Part shown: positions 23,697 through 33,143 of the stretch, in pieces
Position numbering within the stretch: position 1 is the first letter of the stretch
How the letters are laid out: every line of letters begins with the position of its first letter
Assembly: GCA_017609175.1 (NCBI GenBank)
Contig: JAFCEJ010000001.1
Location: 1-57,427 of the forward strand
Direction: 5' to 3'
DNA from: Candidatus Pacearchaeota archaeon
GTDB lineage: Archaea; Nanobdellota; Nanobdellia; Pacearchaeales; GW2011-AR1
DNA: 57,427 nucleotides
The notes under the pieces: model-generated
What the model was told of the DNA's origin: nothing
The model's input: the letters and a program-made list of their open reading frames with translations, nothing else
Database searches by the model: none
Position numbers and translations under genes: made by a program

Positions 23697-23722
23697 ATCC
23701 GATGAACGAATCTCGTGAGGAT
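23697..23722 (+). promoter_or_regulatory. Kink-turn in the L7Ae mRNA leader
   Basis: Read as RNA: C-stem AUCC/GGAU, three-base bulge GAU, tandem sheared G-A pairs (GA opposite GA), non-canonical stem ACG/CGU, and loop AAUCU. This is a complete consensus kink-turn, the motif L7Ae binds in rRNA, box C/D RNAs and RNase P RNA. It lies 20 nt before the L7Ae start, so binding by the product should block translation initiation. Published work in archaea describes such L7Ae feedback on its own leader. Confidence 0.8.
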
Positions 23723-23741
23723 TTGTTCTGGGGTATATAAA

Positions 23742-24044
23742 ATGGCAGACATATATGATATAATTGAAAAAGCTCGTAAAACAGGAAAGATTGAAAAAGG
23801 TACTAACGAAGTTACTAAAGCGATTGAGCGAGAAACTGCGAAATTGGTAGTTTATGCTTCTGATGTGGAGCCAAAGGAGATTGTTCAGCATATTCCTCTT
23901 TTGTGCAAGGAGAAAAAAATTAAATGTGTAGAAGCTGATAATAAAAAGAAACTTGGGATTGCTGCCGGAATTCCTGTTGCATGTTCTTCTGTTGCTGTGA
24001 TTGAACCTGGCGATGCTGACAAAGATATTGCTTCTTTGAAGTAA
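23742..24044 (+). CDS. rpl7ae: Ribosomal protein L7Ae (eL8), kink-turn binder
   Basis: The start is ATG 23742 ([17 protein letters not shown]); the nine upstream track residues fall in the leader. The 100-aa protein has the L7Ae core: [42 protein letters not shown], and the loop [20 protein letters not shown]. It binds kink-turns in 23S rRNA, box C/D and H/ACA guide RNPs and RNase P. First gene of an operon with eS28 and eL24, each joined by TAA-A-ATG. Its own leader carries a kink-turn. Confidence 0.97.
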   Translation: MADIYDIIEKARKTGKIEKGTNEVTKAIERETAKLVVYASDVEPKEIVQHIPLLCKEKKIKCVEADNKKKLGIAAGIPVACSSVAVIEPGDADKDIASLK

Positions 24045-24045
24045 A

Positions 24046-24336
24046 ATGGCAAAGACACAAAAAGTTCAGGAAAAAAAGCAGGGGGGCTCTAAAGGAAGCG
24101 ATAAAATTTTAGGTGAAGCTGTTCCTGCACGGGTTGAGGAAATTATTGGTAGAACTGGTTTTCGTGGAGAAATTACTCAAGTTAAATGTCATGTTCTTGA
24201 AGGACGAGATAAAGGGCGTAGGATGAGAAGAAATGTTAAGGGCCCTGTTAGTATTGGTGATATTTTGATTTTAAGAGAAACTGAAATTGAAGCACGAAGA
24301 ATTAAATCAAAAGTTACAAAAGGAGCTTATACTTAA
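24046..24336 (+). CDS. rps28e: Ribosomal protein eS28
   Basis: Small-subunit protein near the mRNA exit region. The core [25 protein letters not shown] and [12 protein letters not shown] is diagnostic. An N-terminal extension of about 22 Lys/Gly/Gln-rich residues ([14 protein letters not shown]) and a short C-terminal SKVTKGAYT are additions to the usual roughly 70-aa protein. Starts one base after the L7Ae stop and ends one base before eL24. Co-transcription with L7Ae is the common archaeal order. Confidence 0.95.
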   Translation: MAKTQKVQEKKQGGSKGSDKILGEAVPARVEEIIGRTGFRGEITQVKCHVLEGRDKGRRMRRNVKGPVSIGDILILRETEIEARRIKSKVTKGAYT

Positions 24337-24337
24337 A

Positions 24338-24520
24338 ATGCCTAAATGTACTTATTGCGGGAAAGAGTATGATATTCATAAGGGTATGACTATTGTAATG
24401 AATGATGGGCGAATTCTTCATTTTTGTTCTGCAAAATGCCGAAAAAATAAGAGTATGAAAAGACGAAAAGTGAGATGGGTTTCTAAGAAGAAATCTAAAA
24501 AAGAAGACGAGAAGAAATAA
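24338..24520 (+). CDS. rpl24e: Ribosomal protein eL24
   Basis: The start is ATG 24338 (MPKCTYCGKEYDIHKG), one base after the eS28 stop; the track start lies inside eS28. Zinc-ribbon cysteines are CTYC and CSAKC. The HFCSAKCRKNKSMKRRKVRWV stretch is the eL24 hallmark, followed by a Lys/Glu-rich tail. 60 aa, normal for archaea. Many archaea continue this operon with ndk and infB; here infB (aIF5B) is 13 kb away, beside eS6. Confidence 0.95.
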   Translation: MPKCTYCGKEYDIHKGMTIVMNDGRILHFCSAKCRKNKSMKRRKVRWVSKKKSKKEDEKK

Positions 24521-24611
24521 TTAAATCTTTTGATATTTTTACATATTAATATATTGAAGAAATTTAGAAAATTTTATATACTTTCACTTTTTGTAGATAT
24601 TAATAAAAGGG

Positions 24612-25622
24612 ATGATGGTAAATCTTTTTAAAAATAAAAGTTTGTCAAGAAATGCAATAAGATATCCAATTATTTTTATTTATTTTGTTATTTTTGGTAT
24701 TCTTTTAGTTAGAGGAGCAAATCTTCCAACAGTGGGAGGGGATTCAGACGTATGGGGGACTATTTTGAATAATTATCTTTTGACAGAGCATGATGTTAAT
24801 GGAAGTCATACAAATATTACTGCTACTGGTATTAATGTAACTGGAACTTTTTTGATAAATAATGCTTCTGGTTATGAGGCAATGAGTATGGATGATGAGG
24901 GAAATCTTAATCTTAATCGTGGCATTATACTGGGGAATTTTTCTGCAAAGCCTTCTTGCACTTCAGATCGTTTAGGGATGATGGTATTTGATACTGTTAA
25001 TAATAAGCCCTATGTTTGTGCGAATTCAAATACTTGGAAACCATTAGATTCTGATTATGATTCTGATGGGCTTATTGATTGGTTTGATAGTAATGATACC
25101 TCTCCTGCTGTTCTTAATGCTACTTCTGCAGATGTTAGAAAGGGATATGTTTTTGTTAATAATAGTGGAGAAATAAATGGGACAATGGATGATTGTGCAT
25201 CAGAGGGATCACAAAATTGTTATGTGACTGGCAGTTATTTTGCAGGCACATCTCAAACAGTGAGTAATACGACAACTACACAATCTGCAGGATATTATGC
25301 TGCCTTTGATTTAGCTACTATTGATGGAAATTTAGTTAATGGAAATATTGTTTCTGGAAAGACAATTTTTGGGGTTTCTGGAAATGTAACTCCTGCAGGA
25401 CCAAGTGTATGTGACAGATTTACAAATTATAAGGTGTGTACAGGTACAAAACACGACGGTTTTGATGCAGATAGTTATGAAAAATGCCATAAATGGTGTG
25501 AGCAAAAATCAACTATTGGTTGTTGTAGATATAACAATATTGGTGGTTGGTGTTATTGGTATACTGGTACTGAGTGGGGAGATAGTAGCGATACACGAGC
25601 AGCAATATGTTCCCAATGGTAA
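24612..25622 (+). CDS. Secreted or membrane-anchored surface protein with fibre-like motif
   Basis: A basic N-terminus and a hydrophobic helix (about 19-35) form a signal or anchor. It is followed by NLPTVGGDSDVWGTILNNYL, a motif often seen at the start of phage tail-fibre and collar-like domains. Many N-glycosylation sequons occur (NGSH, NITAT, NVTG, NNASG). The centre has a calcium-binding-like DSDYDSDGLIDWFDSND, similar to thrombospondin type 3 loops. The C-terminal 70 residues are Cys- and Trp-rich (KWCEQK, GCCRYNNIGGWCYWY). TATA-like TTTTATATACTTT lies upstream. I infer an exported adhesin or host-contact protein. Confidence 0.65.
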   Translation: MMVNLFKNKSLSRNAIRYPIIFIYFVIFGILLVRGANLPTVGGDSDVWGTILNNYLLTEHDVNGSHTNITATGINVTGTFLINNASGYEAMSMDDEGNLNLNRGIILGNFSAKPSCTSDRLGMMVFDTVNNKPYVCANSNTWKPLDSDYDSDGLIDWFDSNDTSPAVLNATSADVRKGYVFVNNSGEINGTMDDCASEGSQNCYVTGSYFAGTSQTVSNTTTTQSAGYYAAFDLATIDGNLVNGNIVSGKTIFGVSGNVTPAGPSVCDRFTNYKVCTGTKHDGFDADSYEKCHKWCEQKSTIGCCRYNNIGGWCYWYTGTEWGDSSDTRAAICSQW

Positions 25623-25630
25623 TAATTAAA

Positions 25631-26542
25631 ATGTTAAAATTCATTATATCTCTCTTTATTGTCTTTCTTTTTTTAATAGAGTTTTCTGTGGCGATTTCTT
25701 ATGGGGGGAATATTTATGGGAAAGGTCCTTATGGTATTGGTTATAGTGAGCCTGCAGTTTCTGGAGGGAGCGGAGGAGGCTCTTCTGGTGGGGGAGGAGG
25801 GATAATTTCTCAATTTAGTTTAGATAAAGATTTAATTCATGTTGTTGTAAAACAAAAAGAAACAGAAAGAGAAGTACTTACAATTAAGAATACTGGTAGC
25901 GATAATCTAAGTATTGAGATTAATTATTCAGAACTATCAGATTTTATGATTGTTAGTGAAGATTCTTTTACGCTAGCTCCTGGAGAATCAAAAATTGTTA
26001 ATATTGATTTTTTTGCTAGGGAAAAAGAAAAACCTGAAATTTATACTGGAAGGATTATTGTTAAAGGAGGATTTACAAAAAAAATTATAAATACAATTAT
26101 AGAAATAAAAGAAAGAGTGCCTTTGTTTGATTTGAGAGTTGATATTTTGAATAAAAAAGTAATTCCTGGAAGTGATTTAAAGTTTGATATCTTGGCTTTG
26201 AATCAGGGTGATTTAAGAGGTTTTGATATTTTATTGCATTATTCTATCAGGGATTTTAATGGCACTATATATGAGGTTAAAGAAGAATCTATAAAAATTG
26301 ATGGAGAATTAAAATTAAAGAGGGATTTGAAGGTTCCAAGTGATCTTTCTTTTGGAGAATATATTTTATATTCTAAAATAAGTTATGGTAATATAACTGC
26401 AAGCGGTATTGATATGTTTGAAGTTATGAGCAAGAAAGGTTTGATGATGTATAAGTTGTTTTTGTTAATTATCGCGCTTATAATAATTGTAATTGCTGCG
26501 ATTTTATCTTGGATTATAATTAAAACTAAGAAAGATTTTTAG
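25631..26542 (+). CDS. Secreted protein with Gly/Ser linker, Ig-like domain and C-terminal anchor
   Basis: I choose ATG 25631 (MLKFIISLFIVFLFLIEFSVA, a signal peptide). Then come a Gly/Tyr segment (GGNIYGKGPYGIGY), a flexible linker (SGGSGGGSSGGGGG), two beta-rich COG1361-type domains (TIKNTGSDNLSIEI, LAPGESKIVNIDF, VIPGSDLKFDILAL) and a C-terminal transmembrane helix (about 277-298) with a basic end. Eight bases separate it from the preceding surface-protein gene, so the two are probably co-expressed on the cell surface. Confidence 0.7.
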   Translation: MLKFIISLFIVFLFLIEFSVAISYGGNIYGKGPYGIGYSEPAVSGGSGGGSSGGGGGIISQFSLDKDLIHVVVKQKETEREVLTIKNTGSDNLSIEINYSELSDFMIVSEDSFTLAPGESKIVNIDFFAREKEKPEIYTGRIIVKGGFTKKIINTIIEIKERVPLFDLRVDILNKKVIPGSDLKFDILALNQGDLRGFDILLHYSIRDFNGTIYEVKEESIKIDGELKLKRDLKVPSDLSFGEYILYSKISYGNITASGIDMFEVMSKKGLMMYKLFLLIIALIIIVIAAILSWIIIKTKKDF

Positions 26543-26834
26543 CGCTTTGGTTGCATAAATTGTTCATATTTCTTTCTGATTCTGGTCGTGGGTCTTTCCA
26601 GTTCTCAGGGTTTTGTACTGATGCTCCTGTGATTGGATTCATTTGTTCAAGCTCCCCATTTTTACAGACGATTTCATAATCTTGGCAATAATTACTTTCA
26701 TTACAGATTGCTTTTGTATATGTATAATAATCTTCTACTACTTTTCCTGTGATTGTTTGTTTATATATTGAAAATGATAAAATTCCAATTAAAGCAAATG
26801 AAATTATCATTAATATCTTTATTATTTTTCTCAT
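26526..26834 (-). CDS. Small exported Cys-containing protein
   Basis: Of several methionines I prefer 26834 (MRKIIKILMIISFALIGILSFSIY, a single N-terminal helix). The exported part has ITGKVV and ITGAS motifs common near the membrane in DPANN surface proteins, and cysteines in AICNESNYCQDYEIVCKNG and LCNQSAKN. The last 17 nt overlap the end of the convergent surface-protein gene. An earlier start at 26855 is possible. Function unknown. Confidence 0.6.
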   Translation of the reverse strand: MRKIIKILMIISFALIGILSFSIYKQTITGKVVEDYYTYTKAICNESNYCQDYEIVCKNGELEQMNPITGASVQNPENWKDPRPESERNMNNLCNQSAKNLS

Positions 26835-27042
26835 TTGTTTAATATTTGATATCATGTTTTTAAAAATAAAAAAAGTCTTAAAAATCTTTGGGAGGTTCAA
26901 AATTCCCGACAGATTCTCAAATTAAAATCTAAATTTATAGAGATTAGCCCCTAATTCCTTTAAATTTTATAGGCAAGGTTTTTAAACTAGATTGAATTTA
27001 TATGATTAGAAATTAAAAATTTCTACGGAATTTTATGATAAA

Positions 27043-28929
27043 ATGGCGCCGAGTAAGGACTATACTGCAGAGTCAATCAAAGTTTTAGAAGGGCTTGAGG
27101 GAGTTCGGAAAAGACCGGCGATGTATATTGGTTCTACAGGTAAGGATGGACTACACCATTTAATTTATGAAGCTGTTGATAATTCTGTTGATGAAGCACT
27201 TGCTGGTTATTGTAATGAGATTAGAATTATAATTCATAAAGCTGGTTCTGTTACAATTGAAGATAATGGACGGGGAATTCCTGTTGATATTCATCCTCAG
27301 TTGAAAATTCCTGCTGTTCAGGTTGCTTTGACAAAGTTACATGCTGGTGGGAAATTTGATAAAAAATCTTATATGATTTCTGGAGGTCTACATGGTGTTG
27401 GTATTTCATGTGTAAACGCTTTGTCTAAAAAATTAATTGTTGAGATAAAACGGGACGGAAATGTTTATCAGCAAGAATATTCTCGTGGAAAGGCTAAAAC
27501 TAAATTAAAAGTTATTGGTAAATGTTCTCCTAATATATCAGGAACAAAAATAACTTTTTTTCCAGATGAAGAAATTTTTTCGACAATAAAATTTGATGAG
27601 AAAGTTTTAGAAACTAGGTTTAGAGAGATAGCCTTTTTGAATGCAGGGTTAAAAATAATTTTAATTAATGAAAATAAGGGCAGGAAAGAGGAATTTTTTT
27701 ATTCTGGCGGATTAGTTGAATTTGTAAAATGGATAAATAAATCAAAAGAAGTTATGCATAAACCAATTTATTTTAAGAGGGAACAGAATAATGTGATTGT
27801 TGAGATTGCTATACAATATAATACGGGTTATAAGGAAAATATATTTGGTTTTGTAAATACAATTAATACTGTTGAAGGAGGGACACATGTTTCTGGTTTT
27901 AAAACAGCTTTGACAAGAGTTATTAATGATTATGCAAAGAAAAAAGGGATGCTAAAAAATGGTAGTCTTTCAGGAGATGATGTTCGAGAAGGTTTGACTG
28001 TTGTTATTAATATAAAAATCCCAAATCCCCAATTTGAAGGACAGACAAAAACAAAGTTGGGTAATTCAGAGATTAAGGGTTTTGTTGATTCTATTGTGAG
28101 TTCTGCGTTGTCAGAATTTTTTGAAGAGAATCCAGCAATTGCAAAAAAAATTGCGAGTAAAGCATTAGAATCTGCAAGAGCGAGATTAGCAGCTAAGAAA
28201 GCAAAGGACCTTGTTAGACGGAAAAATGCATTTTCATTGTCTGGTTTGCCTGGTAAATTGGCGGATTGTTCTAGAAAGAAATCTAATGATACTGAATTAT
28301 ATATCGTTGAAGGTGAATCTGCTGGAGGGTCTGCAAAACAGGCACGGAATAAAGAAATTCAGGCGATACTTCCATTAAAAGGAAAAATTTTAAATGTTGA
28401 AAAAGCTAATCCTGCCCGTGCTTTATCAAGCGAAGAGATTGGAAATTTAGTTACTGTTATTGGAACGGGGGTTGGAGAGCAGTTTAATTTGGATAAATTG
28501 AGATATAACAAAATTATAATTATGACTGATGCAGATGTTGATGGAGAACATATTAAGACGCTTCTCTTAACTTTCTTTTTTAGGTTTATGCCCCAATTAA
28601 TTGAAAATGGGAATGTTTATGTTGCTGTTCCCCCATTGTATAAAATTCGGAAAAAGAAAGATTATTATGTTTATTCAGATGCCGAATTAAAGAAAGCTGT
28701 TGAAAAAATTGGGCCTGCAAATATTACTCGTTTTAAAGGGTTGGGAGAAATGAATGTTTCACAATTATGGGAAACTACTATGAATCCCAAAACAAGAAAA
28801 TTAAAAAAAGTTTATATTGAGGACGCTGTTGAAGCGGATAGGGTTTTTTCAATGTTAATGGGTGATGATGTTCAGGCAAGGAAAGAATTTATTTCAGAAA
28901 ACGCAAAGGAGGCTGTTGTTGATATTTAA
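27043..28929 (+). CDS. gyrB: DNA gyrase subunit B
   Basis: ATPase subunit of gyrase, which introduces negative supercoils. GHKL ATPase motifs: EAVDNSVDEALAG, DNGRGIPVDIH, SGGLHGVGISCVNALS. Transducer domain to about residue 390, then the TOPRIM domain with EGESAGGSAKQARN and DADVDGEHIKTLLL, and the C-terminal PLYKIRKKK...RFKGLGEMN region. 628 aa, the compact form. Bacterial in type, as in other archaea that acquired gyrase by transfer. Upstream is a TATA-like GAATTTATATG. Forms a unit with a cupin, a zinc-ribbon protein and gyrA. Confidence 0.97.
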   Translation: MAPSKDYTAESIKVLEGLEGVRKRPAMYIGSTGKDGLHHLIYEAVDNSVDEALAGYCNEIRIIIHKAGSVTIEDNGRGIPVDIHPQLKIPAVQVALTKLHAGGKFDKKSYMISGGLHGVGISCVNALSKKLIVEIKRDGNVYQQEYSRGKAKTKLKVIGKCSPNISGTKITFFPDEEIFSTIKFDEKVLETRFREIAFLNAGLKIILINENKGRKEEFFYSGGLVEFVKWINKSKEVMHKPIYFKREQNNVIVEIAIQYNTGYKENIFGFVNTINTVEGGTHVSGFKTALTRVINDYAKKKGMLKNGSLSGDDVREGLTVVINIKIPNPQFEGQTKTKLGNSEIKGFVDSIVSSALSEFFEENPAIAKKIASKALESARARLAAKKAKDLVRRKNAFSLSGLPGKLADCSRKKSNDTELYIVEGESAGGSAKQARNKEIQAILPLKGKILNVEKANPARALSSEEIGNLVTVIGTGVGEQFNLDKLRYNKIIIMTDADVDGEHIKTLLLTFFFRFMPQLIENGNVYVAVPPLYKIRKKKDYYVYSDAELKKAVEKIGPANITRFKGLGEMNVSQLWETTMNPKTRKLKKVYIEDAVEADRVFSMLMGDDVQARKEFISENAKEAVVDI

Positions 28930-28930
28930 A

Positions 28931-29314
28931 ATGGAAATAAAAAAAGGATGGGGCAAAGAAATTCTAATGACAAATACTGAAAAGTATTGTGGAAAACTTT
29001 TGTATGTTGAAAAAGGAAAAAGGAGTGATATGCATTTTCATAGGAAGAAGGATAAAACTTTTTATGTTTTGTCAGGTAAGATATTAATGGAAATTTGGAA
29101 AGAAAATGAAGATATTGAAAAAATGATGGGGGAGGGGGATTCAGTAAGAATAAAACCTAAACAAACTCATAGGTTTAATGGGTTAGAGGATTCAGTAATG
29201 ATTGAAATTTCTACACCTGATGGATGCAATGATTATTATAAAATAGATGGGATGTTTGAAGGTAATATTCCAAAATTTTTAATTGAAGAATATTTGGAGG
29301 GTTGTAAAAATTAA
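28931..29314 (+). CDS. Cupin-domain protein
   Basis: ATG 28931 follows the gyrB stop after one base. 127 aa, a single cupin barrel: KLLYVEKGKRSDMHFHRKKDKTFYVLSGKI (motif 1 with two His and a Lys) and the second motif around IKPKQTHRFNG. Opening phrase KKGWGKEILMTNTEKYCGK resembles the sugar-phosphate isomerase or sugar-nucleotide cupin branch. The substrate is unknown. Its place between the gyrase genes is odd and may be chance operon packing. Confidence 0.82.
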   Translation: MEIKKGWGKEILMTNTEKYCGKLLYVEKGKRSDMHFHRKKDKTFYVLSGKILMEIWKENEDIEKMMGEGDSVRIKPKQTHRFNGLEDSVMIEISTPDGCNDYYKIDGMFEGNIPKFLIEEYLEGCKN

Positions 29315-29315
29315 A

Positions 29316-29591
29316 ATGGGTAAAGTTAAAACACCTGATTGGATTTTAGAAGGCTTTGATTCGTTAGAGGCTTATAATAAGGCTAAAGGCAAAAAGGCAG
29401 AAAAGAAATCAAGCAAGACTTTTAAGATTAAAAAATGTCCTGCATGTGCAAGTACAAATGTTGGTGTGGTTCTTGGAGAGGTTGGAATGTGGAGATGCAA
29501 TGATTGTGGTTTTAAAGGAACAGAAATTATAGAAGAAGAAGTTAGCGAGGAAGAATTTTTGAATTATTTAGATAAACAAGAGAAAAAATGA
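29316..29591 (+). CDS. Zinc-ribbon protein, 91 aa
   Basis: ATG 29316 follows the cupin stop after one base (TAA-A-ATG). A basic N-terminal helical part ([22 protein letters not shown]) precedes a zinc ribbon CPACASTN...MWRCNDCG like those of transcription-factor or ribosomal proteins. The end is acidic ([18 protein letters not shown]). Its stop overlaps the gyrA start (ATGA). It may be a transcription- or DNA-related adaptor; no proven function. Confidence 0.75.
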   Translation: MGKVKTPDWILEGFDSLEAYNKAKGKKAEKKSSKTFKIKKCPACASTNVGVVLGEVGMWRCNDCGFKGTEIIEEEVSEEEFLNYLDKQEKK

Positions 29592-32014
29592 AAATGGATG
29601 AAAAAAATTTGAAATTAGGAGAGAAGGGAATTATTAATTCAGAAATATCTGGAGAAATGCAAAAGGCTTACATAGATTATGCTATGTCTGTTATTGTTGC
29701 TCGGGCTTTGCCTGCTGTTGAAGATGGTTTGAAACCAGTTCATAGAAGAATTCTTTATGCAATGAATTCGCTTGGTTTGCAACATAATAAACAAACAAAA
29801 AAATCAGCAAGAATTGTTGGGGATGTTTTAGGTAAATTGCACCCTCATGGTGATACTTCTGTTTATGATGCTTTAGTAAGGATGGCCCAGGATTTTTCAT
29901 TGAGATATCCTTTAGTTTATGGCCAGGGGAATTTTGGAAGTATTGATGGCGACCCTCCTGCTGCGATGAGATATACTGAAGCAAAACTTTCTGCTATTTC
30001 ATCAGAACTTTTAGAAGATATTGATAAAGAGACTGTAGAATTTATTCCTAATTTTGATAACTCCTTGAAAGAACCGGAGTTACTCCCAGGAAAACTTCCT
30101 GCTTTGATTTTAAATGGTGCTTCTGGAATTGCTGTGGGTATGGCTACAAATATTCCCCCTCATAATCTCAATGAGATTTGTGATGCAATTATTGCTTATA
30201 TCAAAAATCCGGATATAACAATTGATGAATTATGTAAAATTGTTACAGGTCCTGATTTCCCAACAGGAGGGTATGTTACCGGAGATATGAAAGAATTATA
30301 TTCTACTGGTAAAGGCCGGTTGATTATGCGCGGGAAAGTAACAACAGAACAAATTAAAAATAAGGAATTGGTTGTGATTACAGAAATTCCTTATATGTTA
30401 AATAAGTCTGATTTAATCACCCAAATCGCGAAACTGATTCAGGAAAAGAAACTTCAAAATATTTCTGATTTAAGAGATGAGTCTGCAAAAGGAAAAATAA
30501 GAATTGTTATTGAGTTAAGAAAAGGAGTTAATCCTAAGTTTGTGATAAATAAGTTATACAAATATACTCGGTTGCAGGATTCTTTTAATGCGAATATTCT
30601 TGCACTTGTTGATGGACAACCAAGAGTCCTGAATTTAAAAGATATTCTTGCGGAGTATGTTAAACACAGAAAAATAATTATTACAAATCGCTCTAAGTAT
30701 TTATTAAGGAAAGCAAAAGAACGACAGGAAATTGTTGAGGGTTTATTAGTTGCTTTAAAAAATATTGATGGGGTTATTAAAATAATTCGGCATAGTAAAA
30801 CTCCTGCAGAAGAACTTAAGAAAAAATTTAATTTTTCTAAACGGCAAGTTGAAGCAATTTTAGAAACAAAGTTGAAACAATTAACTTCTATGGAAGTTGA
30901 TAAATTAAAAAAAGAAGCAGAAGAACTTAAAAAAACAATTGCAGAACTTGAAAAGATTTTAGGAGATATTAAAGAAGTTTTGAAAATAATTGTTAAGGAA
31001 GTTAATGAATTGAAAAAGAAATATGGGGATAATAGAAGAACTTATGTATTGCAGAAAATTTCTGAGATTTCTGAAAAAGATATGGTGCAGAAGAAGGAGG
31101 TTGTTATTACAATAACTGAGAAAGGTTACTGTAAGAGAATGGATGTTAAATTATATAAGGAGCAGAGAAGGGGGGGTAGAGGGGTTATTGGGAGTAATTT
31201 GGCAACAGGGGATTTTGTTAAACAATTAATTACTTGCTCGACACACGATTATCTGATGTTCTTTACGACAAAAGGAAAAGTTTATTGGTTAAAGGCTTAT
31301 GAAGTTCCAGAATCAGAAAGATATAGCAAAGGTAAGGCGATAATTAATTTATTAAACTTGAAAGATGAGGAAATTACAAATGTTATTTCTGTGAATAAGT
31401 TTGAGGGAGATTTATTTATGGCGACTAAAAAGGGAATTGTAAAAAAGATTTCTCTAAAGCATTTTTCAAAGCCACGGGCTTCTGGAATAAGAGCACTTAA
31501 TTTGCCTGCAGATAATTCTGATGTTCTGATTGGTGTTGAGATTGTGTCTCCTGGCCAGGAAGTTTTTTTGGCTACTCTAAAAGGATTGGCTATTAGATTT
31601 AATTCAGAGGATGTTCGTGAAATGGGGCGGGCATCTTATGGTGTGACAGGGATAAAATTGAATAAAGGGGACGAAGTCGTGAGTTTAGAAATCTTAAATA
31701 CTGACTGTATTATTACTATAACAAAAAAAGGTTATGGAAAAAGGACTGCTGTTAAGGATTATAGAAAAACAGCACGAGCAGGAAAAGGCGTGATTAACGT
31801 AAAAGTTTCTGAAAAAACTGGCGATGTTGTTACAACTGTTTCTGTAAATGATAAAGATAGTATTATAATTACAACTGCGAAGGGGATGGTTATTAGAACC
31901 TCTTTGGATAATATTAGAGTAATGGGAAGGGCCGCACAGGGTGTTAAAATCGTTAAACTTCAGCAAGGGGATTTTGTAACAGATTTAATTAAAGTTGTTG
32001 ATAATGGTGATTAA
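29588..32014 (+). CDS. gyrA: DNA gyrase subunit A
   Basis: Breakage-reunion subunit. Winged-helix and tower domain at the N-terminus ([42 protein letters not shown]) with the catalytic Tyr at residue 129 in [12 protein letters not shown] long coiled-coil (about 440-490) leads to the C-terminal six-bladed beta-pinwheel, which contains the GyrA box EQRRGGRG that distinguishes gyrase from topoisomerase IV. 808 aa. ATG 29588 overlaps the previous stop; ATG 29594 is an alternative. Confidence 0.97.
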   Translation: MKMDEKNLKLGEKGIINSEISGEMQKAYIDYAMSVIVARALPAVEDGLKPVHRRILYAMNSLGLQHNKQTKKSARIVGDVLGKLHPHGDTSVYDALVRMAQDFSLRYPLVYGQGNFGSIDGDPPAAMRYTEAKLSAISSELLEDIDKETVEFIPNFDNSLKEPELLPGKLPALILNGASGIAVGMATNIPPHNLNEICDAIIAYIKNPDITIDELCKIVTGPDFPTGGYVTGDMKELYSTGKGRLIMRGKVTTEQIKNKELVVITEIPYMLNKSDLITQIAKLIQEKKLQNISDLRDESAKGKIRIVIELRKGVNPKFVINKLYKYTRLQDSFNANILALVDGQPRVLNLKDILAEYVKHRKIIITNRSKYLLRKAKERQEIVEGLLVALKNIDGVIKIIRHSKTPAEELKKKFNFSKRQVEAILETKLKQLTSMEVDKLKKEAEELKKTIAELEKILGDIKEVLKIIVKEVNELKKKYGDNRRTYVLQKISEISEKDMVQKKEVVITITEKGYCKRMDVKLYKEQRRGGRGVIGSNLATGDFVKQLITCSTHDYLMFFTTKGKVYWLKAYEVPESERYSKGKAIINLLNLKDEEITNVISVNKFEGDLFMATKKGIVKKISLKHFSKPRASGIRALNLPADNSDVLIGVEIVSPGQEVFLATLKGLAIRFNSEDVREMGRASYGVTGIKLNKGDEVVSLEILNTDCIITITKKGYGKRTAVKDYRKTARAGKGVINVKVSEKTGDVVTTVSVNDKDSIIITTAKGMVIRTSLDNIRVMGRAAQGVKIVKLQQGDFVTDLIKVVDNGD

Positions 32015-32253
32015 AATTTCATAAAATTAAGTTTTAATTTTAATTCACTTTCTTTAAGATAAGGAGAATTGCCTGGCTCTATTGTAAATAAAGAATCGCA
32101 TTTTTCAAAATAATTTTTTAATCTTTGTTTAGCATTTATTTTTTCTTCTGGAAAAACCGTTCTAAATGTTGTAGATTTGTATCCAACATAAGAGCACGAA
32201 GGAATTGTCATTAAAACTGTTGTAAGCAGAATTGTTTTTAGTGATTTATTCAT
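32011..32253 (-). CDS. Small lipoprotein-like secreted protein, 80 aa
   Basis: N-terminal signal ([20 protein letters not shown]) ending in a lipobox-like IPSC, so the mature protein may be lipid-anchored at Cys20. The rest ([21 protein letters not shown]...) is short and polar. The stop overlaps the gyrA stop region by 4 nt from the other strand. No family recognised. Confidence 0.55.
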   Translation of the reverse strand: MNKSLKTILLTTVLMTIPSCSYVGYKSTTFRTVFPEEKINAKQRLKNYFEKCDSLFTIEPGNSPYLKESELKLKLNFMKF

Positions 32254-32277
32254 ATTTTAATTACTGGTTTAATATAT

Positions 32278-33045
32278 TTAAGGTTTATTGTTAAAGACAG
32301 GACAATTTTCTTTAAACTCGCACCAGTTACACAGAATTGTTTTGTTATAAGGAAAGAATTTTGTATTTTCTATTTTTTTGATTAATTCGAGTGTTTCTTT
32401 TTTTAATTGTTGGAGTTGTTCGTTTGTTCGTTTTGAGTAAATTTTTTTATTGTATGCGAGATAATGCCAAATTAGACGTATTTTTTCTGTATTAAAATCA
32501 TTTTTTATTGCAATCGAATAAAGGGGTAATTGTTTGTCTGTTTCTATTTTTTCTAAACTTGGAAGATTATTTGCTGTTTTATAATCATGAATCTCATAAT
32601 GGTCTATCTCTTCATTGTAGACTAATCTGTCAATAATGCCGACCATTTTGTAATTTTCTGATTCATCTAATGATATTGAAACTTTTTTTTCTATGGCAAT
32701 AGTATTTTCATTAAACGGATAATTTGTTTGGTAATAATCCAATAAGAATTTTATTCCTTTTTCAAAATAATCTTTTGTTGTTAATTTTTGTCCTACAATA
32801 TAATATATTGAGGGGTCAAATTCATTTTCCCATGATTTTATGTATTTGATTATTACTTCGTCAATCGAAGGTATTTTTTCTTTTTTTATTTGTTTATAGA
32901 GCCACTCTAATGTTTCGTGAACTTTTGAACCCAGAAAGCTTTCAATTGATTTTTTTTCAATTTTTATTTTATCAATATATTTGAATTTGTATCTAAGAGG
33001 ACATTGCTTAAATGTTTCTAATCTTGAATGAGAGTAAATTGTCAT
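32278..33045 (-). CDS. RecB/Cas4-type PD-(D/E)XK nuclease
   Basis: Starts MTIYSHSRLETFKQCPLRYKF, the AddB/RecB-like opening with the first cluster Cys (C15). Then GSKVHETLEWLY (the catalytic His), VGIIDRL and IHDYKT (the D...DxK motif), and the QLPLYSIA helix (motif QxxxY). The final CNWCEFKENCP supplies the other three ligands of a 4Fe-4S cluster. 255 aa, a stand-alone exonuclease-like protein. No cas genes or CRISPR array occur in the window, so a DNA repair role is more likely. Confidence 0.88.
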   Translation of the reverse strand: MTIYSHSRLETFKQCPLRYKFKYIDKIKIEKKSIESFLGSKVHETLEWLYKQIKKEKIPSIDEVIIKYIKSWENEFDPSIYYIVGQKLTTKDYFEKGIKFLLDYYQTNYPFNENTIAIEKKVSISLDESENYKMVGIIDRLVYNEEIDHYEIHDYKTANNLPSLEKIETDKQLPLYSIAIKNDFNTEKIRLIWHYLAYNKKIYSKRTNEQLQQLKKETLELIKKIENTKFFPYNKTILCNWCEFKENCPVFNNKP

Positions 33046-33143
33046 GAGTTATTAAAAAGAAAAATGGTTATAAATTTAATTGTATTGTTTATTCTAATAA
33101 AACTTATAAGGAAGTTATTTTTATAAAATAAAGGTTATTTGAA

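Noticed and set aside
29691-31966. Minus-strand ORFs inside gyrA
   Set aside because: Antisense shadows without start signals or motifs.
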